Of a stretch of DNA of 16,296 bases, positions 7,552-14,368 are shown one piece after another. Position 1 is the stretch's first letter, and each line of letters starts with the position of its first letter. Below the pieces are notes generated by a model. It searched no databases and was not told the DNA's origin. It saw only the letters and a list, made by a program, of their open reading frames with translations. The position numbers and the translations under genes are program-made. The stretch is from Anaerolineales bacterium (lineage in GTDB: Bacteria; Chloroflexota; Anaerolineae; Anaerolineales; UBA4823): the NCBI GenBank assembly GCA_020853835.1, contig JADYYC010000394.1:1-16296 (forward strand), written 5' to 3'.

Positions 7552-7564
7552 AAAGGAGGTAGCG

Positions 7565-9724
7565 ATGATTCCACAACATCATGACCCCACTAAAAAGAAC
7601 AGGCGCGCCAAAGCGCCTTATAATTTCGTCCCCCTCCCTGACAAGATCCTCATCATTGAACCGCCTCCAAAGCAAGACCGCTACGATCCAAATTTGCTAA
7701 CTGGGAAACTGATCTGTCAGATTACAACGGCTTCGCCGATTTATGTGCGCGCTTTTCGCACCCTTGAGGAATATGCGGCCAAAGGTCCAGACGGTAAGCC
7801 CATACAGCCTGTCGAGAGCGCGTATGGGCATACGAAGGAAGAATTGATTATCCCCGGCTCGAGTCTTCGAGGCATGTTGCGCACATTAGTGGAGATAATC
7901 TCCTATTCCCGCCTGGCGCCAGTGGTCAACAAGCGCCTTTTCTATAGAACCGTAGAGGAGGCGTCAGTTGGACTGTCTTACCGCAAGAAAGTGATGCGCG
8001 ATCCGAATCAAACGCCATCCGAGAAGGTGCATGCCGGATTCTTCCACCAGCAAGGGGGGGAATTCTGGATCGATCCGGCTATGGCAGGAAAAGTTGGTCT
8101 CGCTGTCCTCGATAGTACACCTGGCTACAGTGAGATCCCGCACAAGCAGCGCCAGCACCGGGAAGTCTTTGTTCGACTTGACCAGAGATCCTATCAAAAC
8201 TCTGCGAAATTCTTCGAGGTCGAAGAATTTAAGTTGGATAAATCGAACGGATTAGAGCGTGGATTGCAAAGGGGCGTGCTTGTGATTACCGGCCGAATGC
8301 CAAATAAAAAACATGAGCATGTCTTTGTGCCAATGACCGGAGCACAGCGCCTGTATCTGGATGAAAAACAGGTGGACGATTTTCAGTCCGAAGCGCAACT
8401 CACCCAATATCAGGAGAGAGAATTTCCAGCAGGAGAAGGCAGGCGCAGGCCTGGTTGGCTGAGAGATGGCGACCCCGTGTTCTATATCCTTGACCAAAGC
8501 GGCAAGCGGGTTGAAGCATTTGGGCGGGCGTACCTCTTTCGTCTGCCGTATAAAAACACACCGAAAGATATGATCCCGCCGGAACTGGATCCTGAAGAAG
8601 GATTTGATCTGGCGGAAGCGCTTTTCGGTCGGGCGAGTACTCGGGATGATCCGCGTGATACGATTGCAGGGCGCGTGTTTATTGGAGATGCCAGGCATCT
8701 AAGAGGTGGTGAAGATCCAGTTTTTCCCGAGCCAGTGACCATTTCTACACAGGCGCTCTCAACGCCGAAACCAACCGCAATTCAGCATTACCTGACCCAG
8801 GGCTATCCTGATTATTCGTCTAAATTATTTCATTATGACAGCGAATCTCCTGGGGTAGAAACTACCCTTCGGGGCCATAAACTTTACTGGCATGAATCTC
8901 GGAAGGAGGGCGAGCCAGCCAGATTAGATAGAGCGATGTCGCCCAGGCCGCGAAAGGATGGCAGCGAGGATCCGTCCGACAGGAATCAATTCAGACCTGT
9001 GAAGGCAGGACAATCATTTGAATTCACTCTGTTTTTCGAAAACTTACGCCCCTTTGAGCTTGGCGCCCTGTTGTGGGTGTTGGAAATAGCCAGCAATCCG
9101 AAGTACCGCCTGAAGATCGGGATGGGAAAGCCATATGGGCTGGGTTCGATCGCTATCCAGATTAAAGAGGCTTGTTTGACCGATCGGGGTGAACGATATA
9201 AGGCGCTCGTCAATGGCGAAGACGTTTGGAATGAAGGATTTTTAGAGGTAGTGAAGAGGGATAGCAAACTGCAGCAAGCTCAGCAGGATTTCTCAGGCTT
9301 AGTTCTCACCGATCCTGAAATCAATCCCGAAAAGAAAAAGACACTCAAGGATCTACCCCGCATCCAGGAACTTCTAGCATTGCTGACCTGGGAAAATCCC
9401 CCGGATTCGAAAACCGCGCGATACATGGAATTAAATGAGTTTAGCGGTCGGGCGGGATTTGACAAGCGTGCTGTGCTTGCCAGGCCAACGACTGTTTTAT
9501 CTGGGGCGTATCCATCCCACTCTCCTCAACCTCCGCCAGATAACAGCACAGCGGATGAGGTATTGCCGAGACGATCCGACGAGCCTGATGCTATCAGCCG
9601 AAGAACCGAGGACATCGTCTCATTCTTCACGGCGGGCTCAGCCGAACCCGAGGATGCGGGGAAAAGCACAAAAGGGAAAACGAGTCGATCTGCTAAACCA
9701 AAAAGAAAAAAGAAACGCAGATAG
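7565..9724 (+). CDS. TIGR03986-family large RAMP protein (Cas7-insertion-like)
   Basis: This 719-residue RAMP protein of the TIGR03986 family starts with the family hallmark APYNFVPLPDKI (about 17-28). The RAMP helix motif IIPGSSLRGMLRTLVEI is at 95-111, and the terminal glycine loop LKIGMGKPYGLGSI is at 516-529. Between them lie about 400 residues of inserted sequence, so it corresponds in layout to the Cas7-insertion subunit of III-Dv. The segment before IIPGSS (ESAYGHTKEEL) shows no clear Asp at the usual RNA-cutting position. After about residue 640 the chain becomes proline/serine/acid-rich and ends in a strongly basic tail, KPKRKKKRR. I chose ATG 7565 because AAGGAGGT lies 4 bases upstream; the longer frame from 7481 would overlap csx19 by 71 bp. 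It probably sits at the 3' end of the crRNA backbone. Confidence 0.9.
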   Translation: MIPQHHDPTKKNRRAKAPYNFVPLPDKILIIEPPPKQDRYDPNLLTGKLICQITTASPIYVRAFRTLEEYAAKGPDGKPIQPVESAYGHTKEELIIPGSSLRGMLRTLVEIISYSRLAPVVNKRLFYRTVEEASVGLSYRKKVMRDPNQTPSEKVHAGFFHQQGGEFWIDPAMAGKVGLAVLDSTPGYSEIPHKQRQHREVFVRLDQRSYQNSAKFFEVEEFKLDKSNGLERGLQRGVLVITGRMPNKKHEHVFVPMTGAQRLYLDEKQVDDFQSEAQLTQYQEREFPAGEGRRRPGWLRDGDPVFYILDQSGKRVEAFGRAYLFRLPYKNTPKDMIPPELDPEEGFDLAEALFGRASTRDDPRDTIAGRVFIGDARHLRGGEDPVFPEPVTISTQALSTPKPTAIQHYLTQGYPDYSSKLFHYDSESPGVETTLRGHKLYWHESRKEGEPARLDRAMSPRPRKDGSEDPSDRNQFRPVKAGQSFEFTLFFENLRPFELGALLWVLEIASNPKYRLKIGMGKPYGLGSIAIQIKEACLTDRGERYKALVNGEDVWNEGFLEVVKRDSKLQQAQQDFSGLVLTDPEINPEKKKTLKDLPRIQELLALLTWENPPDSKTARYMELNEFSGRAGFDKRAVLARPTTVLSGAYPSHSPQPPPDNSTADEVLPRRSDEPDAISRRTEDIVSFFTAGSAEPEDAGKSTKGKTSRSAKPKRKKKRR

Positions 9725-9739
9725 ATTAAGAGGTGCGCT

Positions 9740-10540
9740 TTGAATCGCTTATCGCTCCAGTTGCCCCGTCTGATTAAGCCTTTTATTGAGACAACCTCAC
9801 AGCCTATCCTGTTCATTATTGGGATTGTCTTGTTCAACCTGATCAGCAACGCCCTATATGACTGGATCAAAATCAGGATCAGCGCACCCATCATGATCTT
9901 GCTCCTTATCCTGGCGGTCTTCATCTTGATTATCTTGTTGATTTATCTGGTCAACCGCTGGTTTCGAAGGAGGATCGTTGTCACCGAAATTCAACCTCGC
10001 CGGGGCCTTGTGGTGCTCGTAAGTCAGGGCCAGCTTGCGAAAATCCCTGCGAAAGCGGCGATAAAATACCATTTTCGTGGGGAAAATGACGAACGGGACG
10101 CACCAACGCTTGAGCGCTGCTGGCTGGTTACGTCTGGAGAACCCGATGTGGAACCGATTCAGCCGTCCCCAGGCGGTTCTCCCAGCCAATCTGCCTGGAA
10201 GAACGCCCACGACCTGGAAAGCGAATACAAGGCGCATTTGCAGGAAATCTCGATTGTCGAAGTGAACCCTGAAGATCCGCAGGATGTGTTTCAAAAGATC
10301 GAGCAGATATACAAGCATATCCGCGCTATCGGTATGGCTCCTCGCGAGGTAGTTGCTGATCTGACCGGGGGCACCAAGGTGATGACCTCCGGTATGGCGC
10401 TGTTCTGCGCTCTGGCAGGGAACGATCTCGAATATCTCAAGCCGCGTGGATTCTTTCCGGATGGGAGAGCCGATCCTAACAAAGGTTCAACGCCTATAAG
10501 GATAGACCTGGCATATATGCTCAATCTGGAGCGTGAGTGA
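9740..10540 (+). CDS. Membrane-anchored CARF protein (two transmembrane helices + CARF)
   Basis: This 266-residue protein has two strongly hydrophobic helices, about 22-39 (ILFIIGIVLFNLISNAL) and 50-72 (a run of I/L/F/V ending LIYLVNRW), then RWFRRR, then a cytoplasmic CARF domain from about 88 to 235. The positive cluster after helix 2 places the CARF domain inside the cell. CARF signs are the first strand LVVLVSQGQ (90-98) and the ligand motif VADLTGGTKVMTSGMALF (205-222). No nuclease domain is present. The layout, membrane helices first and CARF last, is that of Cam1, which depolarises the membrane on binding cyclic tetra-adenylate, but Cam1 has one helix and this has two. The start is TTG 9740 with AGAGGTG 4 bases before it; no ATG occurs before the second helix. 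It is followed by csx15 with a 1-bp overlap. Confidence 0.85.
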   Translation: MNRLSLQLPRLIKPFIETTSQPILFIIGIVLFNLISNALYDWIKIRISAPIMILLLILAVFILIILLIYLVNRWFRRRIVVTEIQPRRGLVVLVSQGQLAKIPAKAAIKYHFRGENDERDAPTLERCWLVTSGEPDVEPIQPSPGGSPSQSAWKNAHDLESEYKAHLQEISIVEVNPEDPQDVFQKIEQIYKHIRAIGMAPREVVADLTGGTKVMTSGMALFCALAGNDLEYLKPRGFFPDGRADPNKGSTPIRIDLAYMLNLERE

Positions 10541-10929
10541 TGATCCTGCTCAATTTTGGGCATCCTCTTAGCGCAGAGCAAGTGCATGAGATCGAACAGA
10601 AGACTGGCGTCTCTTCAATTGAGGTGTGGGCCTTTCCGGTTCAGTTCAATCACGAGCTTTCATTTGTCGATCAGGTCCGGGCAATCGTGGACGAGGTCGG
10701 TTTCTCCTCCGATGAATGGCAGACAAGGCCGCTGCTTATCAATCCCCCCAGCCATAATTTGATCGCGGTTATTCTGATGGCAGAACTTCATGGTCGGATG
10801 GGGCATTTTCCTGCCGTAGTCCGGTTGAGACCTAAGGAAGGGTCTGTGCCTGTTCAATTCGAGCTCGCCGAGATAATTGACCTCCAGTCTGTGCGCGACA
10901 AATCCCGGTATCGCCGGAGCCAAAGCTGA
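10540..10929 (+). CDS. csx15: Csx15-family small CRISPR accessory protein
   Basis: This 129-residue protein starts MILLNFGHPLSAEQVHEIE and contains EEW-type and PPSHN motifs: SDEWQTRPLLINPPSHNLIAVIL, then AELHGRMGHFPAVVRLRP, then a C-terminal ELAEIIDLQSVR. This pattern is that of Csx15, a small protein tied to type III systems. The alternating strand/helix pattern with a central LINPPS loop resembles a compact CARF-like Rossmann fold, and a role in binding or degrading cyclic oligoadenylate has been proposed for the Csx15/Csx16/Csx20 group; I recall this from the literature and cannot verify it here. ATG 10540 overlaps the stop of the membrane CARF gene (TGATG) and has GGAG 8 bases upstream; a GTG three bases earlier is an alternative. 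The tight link to the membrane CARF gene suggests it controls that effector. Confidence 0.75.
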   Translation: MILLNFGHPLSAEQVHEIEQKTGVSSIEVWAFPVQFNHELSFVDQVRAIVDEVGFSSDEWQTRPLLINPPSHNLIAVILMAELHGRMGHFPAVVRLRPKEGSVPVQFELAEIIDLQSVRDKSRYRRSQS

Positions 10930-10932
10930 CGT

Positions 10933-11859
10933 ATGGCTGGCGAGGTCATCTCTGAAGGCGTCTCCCTTGCCAGTGTCGTTTTAAGGTTGCGCAGCCTTGA
11001 CAACGATTCAAGACCCCGCTGTTTTGGGGATGCCGCTAAGTGGAATTTCCTGCACGCGCTTCCCGAGGACCTGGCGGATAAAATTGAAAAGCAGAAGCAT
11101 AAACCCTACACAACTTCCGGACTGCTTGCATCTGTCAAGGGATCGTTGCAGCCCGCTCGGAGGGTCGTCAAAGACGGGCATTATTATCTGCGTTTAACCG
11201 TCTTACACCCCGAGCTGGTTTGGGCTTTGAATAAAGCGTTTTTGGGAGAGTTCGAATCACATCGAGATAAAGCGCGGGGGCGCGTCTCATTCAAACCTGG
11301 CAGCGTGTTGGATATGGATGGGGTGCCGCTTGTAGTTGAAGCGGTCGCTGCGCACCCCACAGAGCATCCCCTTGCGCGACAGACTGATTTTGGCGCGCTG
11401 GCTTATCCGGCTTGGAGCGGGCAGAATGCGGCGGATGGTTCAGTGGCCATCGAGTTTATCAGCCACACGGTATTCAGTAAGACGAAGGGTCTGGAAAAAC
11501 CGCAACGATTGTACGTCCCGCTTCCCTACCCGGAGCTGCTCTTTGGAAGCCTGGCTGAGCGTTGGAATAGTTTTGCTCCTTACAAACTGCCGGCTGATTT
11601 GAGGGATGCATTTGCCGACGAGGTCATGTTCAGCAGATATGAATTGCGTACCGGCGCATTGGAATATAAAGGCGGCTCGGTAAAAATCGGCGCTACGGGA
11701 TATGCGGCATATGTGGCTCCATACGCCGGCGAGATGATGATGAATTTACTGAGCCTGCTTGCCGAGTTTGCTCTTTTCAGCGGCGCGGGGTTGATGACGA
11801 CCATGGGTTTTGGCCAGATGAGACAAATCTATGGGAACGGAGCCCAACGAGCTGATTGA
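10933..11859 (+). CDS. cas6: Cas6 pre-crRNA endoribonuclease
   Basis: This 308-residue protein would process the repeat transcript, leaving the ATTGAAAC 5' tag. It has two RAMP halves: an N-terminal part with WNFLHALPEDL (37-47, His41 being the candidate general base) and KPYTTSGLLAS (57-67), and a C-terminal part ending in the Cas6 glycine-rich loop FSGAGLMTTMGFGQMRQI (282-299). It follows csx15 after 3 bp. The nearest ribosome-site-like sequence, GGAG at 10916-10919, is rather far from ATG 10933, so translation probably depends on coupling with csx15. Its 3' end overlaps the reverse transcriptase gene by 29 bp. The repeat stem AATGCTT/AAGCATT is its expected substrate. Confidence 0.92.
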   Translation: MAGEVISEGVSLASVVLRLRSLDNDSRPRCFGDAAKWNFLHALPEDLADKIEKQKHKPYTTSGLLASVKGSLQPARRVVKDGHYYLRLTVLHPELVWALNKAFLGEFESHRDKARGRVSFKPGSVLDMDGVPLVVEAVAAHPTEHPLARQTDFGALAYPAWSGQNAADGSVAIEFISHTVFSKTKGLEKPQRLYVPLPYPELLFGSLAERWNSFAPYKLPADLRDAFADEVMFSRYELRTGALEYKGGSVKIGATGYAAYVAPYAGEMMMNLLSLLAEFALFSGAGLMTTMGFGQMRQIYGNGAQRAD

Positions 11860-12754
11860 TGCGATCCTTGCCCAGGAGAATATGAATCAAGCCTGGGAGC
11901 AGGTTCTAAGGAACAAAGGAGCGCCAGGTATTGACGGGGTGACGTTGGCGCGTTGGGGACGTAACTGGGAAGCGAATATTGCCCGAATTCGCCAGCAGGT
12001 GCGCTCCAATACCTATTTTCCTAATCGACCCAAGCGCTTTACAGTTTACAAAAAGGGTGGCGGTTCGCGTGAGCTTTCCCGGCTCACGGTGAGCGATAAG
12101 GTTTTGCAGCGCGCGGTTTTGAACGTTCTGGACCCGATTTATGATCGCCGTTTTCTAAACTGCAGCCACGGTTACAGACAGAACCGCTCGACGGCCACTG
12201 CCATTCAACAAGTGCTTGATTTCCGCGATAGGGGTTTGGTTTATGTTTTCGATGCCGACATCACTGATTGCTTCAACAGCCTGGATCACCAGATTCTAAT
12301 CGCGCTGATCAAACGAGTGGTCCACGACTGGTTCGTGCTGAACCTAACAGGGTTATGGTTGAAGTCGGGTCGAAAACACCGGCATAAACCAGTTGGCGTG
12401 CCGATGGGCGCGGTGCTCTCACCGCTTTGGTGCAACATTTATTTGCACCAATTGGATGCACGCCTATCATGTGATGGTTGGCAGCTCGTCCGTTATGCCG
12501 ATGACTTCGTAATCCTCACGGAGGATGAGGCCTCAGCGCGAGCTGCCTGGAAGAAGACCGAGAGCATCCTACAATCGCTCAACCTGGGGCTATCTGCAAG
12601 GAAAACGAGACTGGCTTCATTCGACGAGGGGTTCACTTTCTTGGGTGTAACCTTTCAAGGGAATCGCTACAGCTATGAATGCCAGAAAAAGCGCATTAGC
12701 GTGGAAGGGAAGCGACTGCGCATGCTTTATAAGCATCCTCCAGATTTTTATTAG
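11831..12754 (+). CDS. CRISPR-associated reverse transcriptase (group II intron-like, stand-alone)
   Basis: This 307-residue reverse transcriptase would allow spacer acquisition from RNA together with Cas1-Cas2. Motifs in order are RNKGAPGIDGVT (27-38), SRELSRLTVSDKVLQRAV (79-96), the A motif VFDADITDCFNSLDH (139-153, Asp143), the B motif VGVPMGAVLSPLWCNIYLHQLD (188-209), the C motif VRYADDFVIL (220-229, YADD 222-225), GLSARKTRL (253-261) and FTFLGVTFQ (268-276). The chain ends about 30 residues later, so the thumb/maturase part of group II intron proteins is missing or much reduced. In the B motif the usual PQG is PMG (Met192). It is not fused to Cas6 or Cas1 but lies between them. ATG 11831 overlaps cas6 by 29 bp. 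An in-frame ATG at 11882 with AGGAG 3 bases upstream would avoid the overlap and still keep all motifs. Confidence 0.92.
   Translation: MGTEPNELIDAILAQENMNQAWEQVLRNKGAPGIDGVTLARWGRNWEANIARIRQQVRSNTYFPNRPKRFTVYKKGGGSRELSRLTVSDKVLQRAVLNVLDPIYDRRFLNCSHGYRQNRSTATAIQQVLDFRDRGLVYVFDADITDCFNSLDHQILIALIKRVVHDWFVLNLTGLWLKSGRKHRHKPVGVPMGAVLSPLWCNIYLHQLDARLSCDGWQLVRYADDFVILTEDEASARAAWKKTESILQSLNLGLSARKTRLASFDEGFTFLGVTFQGNRYSYECQKKRISVEGKRLRMLYKHPPDFY
12722..12736 (+). repeat. Hairpin with the CRISPR-repeat stem near the 3' end of the RT gene
   Basis: ATGCTT-TAT-AAGCAT forms a 6-bp stem with a 3-base loop. The CRISPR repeat has the same stem, ATGCTT-AGG-AAGCAT, inside its 7-bp hairpin. The site lies 16 bp before the RT stop codon and about 40 bp before cas1. 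If Cas6 recognises mainly the stem, it might cut the operon mRNA here. The downstream bases (CCTCC) differ from the TGAAAC that follows the stem in the repeat, and coincidence is possible. Confidence 0.35.
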
Positions 12755-12777
12755 CCAGCAACCCTGGGAGGCGCCAA

Positions 12778-13809
12778 ATGCCAACCCTATATGTAACTGA
12801 ACCTGGTGCACGCGTCGAGAAGGAATACGGTCGTTTGTTGGTGACAGATAAAGATGATTTCGTACGATTAGCCGTTCCGATTTCTCAAGTAAGCGAGGTG
12901 GTTTTGGTGGGATATGCGGGTGTGACTACGCCGGCGATGTTGGCAATGCTTGACGCAGGGATAGGATTAACACTTGTCAGCAGAAGCGGAAAATTGCGCG
13001 GCAGGCTTCAGGCCGCCGAACAGCGCAATTTAGCGCTGCGCCATAAGCAGTACGCTCGTTCGAGCGATCCTAAATTCTGCCTGGAGATCAGCCGGGCGAT
13101 AGTCCAGGGAAAGCTGAAAAACAACCGTACGATGATGCGGCGCATGCTTCGCCAGAGGCGCTCGCGCAGATCTGAGCAGATCCAGGAGCTGGGGCGCCTG
13201 TCGATTGAGAAGATCAATCGAGCATTGTCTGAATCTGAAAGAGCAGAGGAGATGGCCGCTCTGCGTGGGCTGGAAGGTGTTTCCAGCCGGGCATACTTCT
13301 CGGTCCTCCGTTCGATATTCCGAGCAGACCTATCTTTCGAGAAGCGTACACGCCGCCCTCCACGCGATCCGGCAAATGCGCTGCTAAGCTTATGTTATTC
13401 CATGCTTACAAGCGCCATGTTCACAGCCTGCCAGGTTGCTGGGTTAGACCCCTATGACGGGTTCTATCATGCAGATAAATACGGGCGGCCGGCATTGGCG
13501 CTCGACCTGGTTGAAGAGTTTCGGTCTATTGTGGCGGACTCGATCGTGATGACGGTGATCAACAACCGCATTCTGAGGCCCTGTGATTTTGAATTTGGTG
13601 GCATGGAGGCTGAAAGGGGGGTTTATTTGTCAAAGCAGGGGCTAAAGGAATTTCTCACTGAATTCAATCGGCGCCTGAATGCCAGTGTATACCACCCGCT
13701 TGCAGGGCGGGAAATGAGCTATCAAAAAATATTCGAAGTGCAAGCGCGCCAGCTCCGCAAGGTGATTGAAGGCAGCCTTCCACGCTATACCCCATTTATT
13801 GGGAGGTAA
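12778..13809 (+). CDS. cas1: Cas1 integrase
   Basis: This 343-residue protein is the catalytic subunit of the spacer-integration complex. The N-terminal beta domain begins LYVTEPGARVEKEYGRLLV and continues VVLVGYAGVTTPAML. The helical domain carries the metal site: Glu166 in LEGVSSRAYF (165-174), His231 in GFYHADKYGRPALALDLVEEF (228-248) and Asp243 with Glu246/Glu247 in the same segment. All three catalytic positions are present and the length is normal. GGGAGG (12766-12771) lies 6 bases before ATG 12778. The gene follows the reverse transcriptase after 23 bp and precedes cas2 by 8 bp, the usual arrangement of RT-Cas1-Cas2 adaptation modules, except that RT and Cas1 are separate chains here. 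Confidence 0.96.
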   Translation: MPTLYVTEPGARVEKEYGRLLVTDKDDFVRLAVPISQVSEVVLVGYAGVTTPAMLAMLDAGIGLTLVSRSGKLRGRLQAAEQRNLALRHKQYARSSDPKFCLEISRAIVQGKLKNNRTMMRRMLRQRRSRRSEQIQELGRLSIEKINRALSESERAEEMAALRGLEGVSSRAYFSVLRSIFRADLSFEKRTRRPPRDPANALLSLCYSMLTSAMFTACQVAGLDPYDGFYHADKYGRPALALDLVEEFRSIVADSIVMTVINNRILRPCDFEFGGMEAERGVYLSKQGLKEFLTEFNRRLNASVYHPLAGREMSYQKIFEVQARQLRKVIEGSLPRYTPFIGR

Positions 13810-13817
13810 CAAGAGGG

Positions 13818-14102
13818 ATGGATCAACTCTTCGTTGTTGTAGTTTATGATATATCAAATGACCGGAGGCGGACGCGCCTGCACGAGCGGCTAAAAGATTT
13901 TGGGACGCCCGTGCAATACAGCGTATTTGAATGTATAATCGATCAAAAGAGCTTCGTAAGAATGAAAGCTATGGTGCGACGCACTGTGAAGTCGAAACAA
14001 GACCATGTGCGTTATTACATATTATGTGAGCGATGTCGAGACAAGATTGTGGTCATTGGACGGACCGAGGTAACGCGTGAAAAGGGATTGCTGGTGGTCT
14101 GA
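13818..14102 (+). CDS. cas2: Cas2 adaptation protein
   Basis: This 94-residue protein has the ferredoxin-like Cas2 start LFVVVVYDISNDRRRTRLHERL, with the conserved Asp11 at the end of the first strand. It continues with GTPVQYSVFECIID (29-42) and the strand DHVRYYILCERCRDKIVVIG, as in typical Cas2. It bridges two Cas1 dimers during spacer integration. The ATG follows AAGAGGG directly, and a second site GGAGGT overlaps the cas1 stop 10 bases upstream, which suggests translation coupled with cas1. It is the last gene of the operon. The leader starts immediately after its stop codon. Confidence 0.96.
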   Translation: MDQLFVVVVYDISNDRRRTRLHERLKDFGTPVQYSVFECIIDQKSFVRMKAMVRRTVKSKQDHVRYYILCERCRDKIVVIGRTEVTREKGLLVV

Positions 14103-14368
14103 AGGGCAGAAAAGCGAGCGCGAGGGGGGGTATAGGGGTTTTTGGGCGCGCTCGGATTTTGGTGCTGACCAATGCCTATCTGTGGGGGTAGAAGCTCTTC
14201 GTGCTGCCATACCTGGCGGGTGGAATCCGAGCGCGATAGCACAAATGAAGGCAGGAGGTCGCGCTCGCATTGATGGATTCACCCCCACCTGTTGCCCTTC
14301 CCCGCGGACGACCCCCACAGGTTGCAGTCAAGACCCTGGAAAATCTGGAAAAAACGGGGTAAAATGGA
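14103..14368 (+). promoter_or_regulatory. CRISPR leader with nested inverted repeats
   Basis: This 266-bp non-coding stretch between cas2 and the first repeat is the leader, because the decayed repeat is at the far end of the array and the ATTGAAAC tag faces away from it. It holds two nested perfect inverted repeats. The outer pair is GCGAGCGCGA (14114-14123) with TCGCGCTCGC (14259-14268). The inner pair is CGCGCTCGGATT (14147-14158) with AATCCGAGCGCG (14224-14235). All four arms share the core CGAGCGCG in alternating orientation. Nearer the array, ACCCCCACCTGTTGC (14281-14295) and ACCCCCACAGGTTGC (14311-14325) are direct repeats 30 bp apart, and ACCCCCACA appears inverted at 14181-14189. These are good candidates for leader-binding or integration-guiding sites. 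Confidence 0.8.
14337..14365 (+). promoter_or_regulatory. Candidate promoter of the main CRISPR array
   Basis: TAAAAT (14360-14365) is identical to the -10 box proposed for the cas operon and lies 4 bp before the first repeat. TGGAAA (14337-14342) is a weak -35 box at 17-bp spacing. Transcription would start at about 14371, just inside the first repeat. The -10 box is convincing, the -35 box less so. Confidence 0.4.

Noticed and set aside
7481..7564. Upstream extension of the TIGR03986 gene to an ATG at 7481
   Set aside because: It would overlap csx19 by 71 bp and lacks a ribosome site, while ATG 7565 has AAGGAGGT at 4 bases and the family hallmark APYNFVPLP follows shortly after.
463..14102. 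A separate small-subunit (cas11/csm2) gene or HEPN ribonuclease (Csm6/Csx1)
   Set aside because: I looked for both in all gaps and frames of the operon. No gap is longer than 23 bp and no R-x4-6-H HEPN context was found in the accessory proteins.
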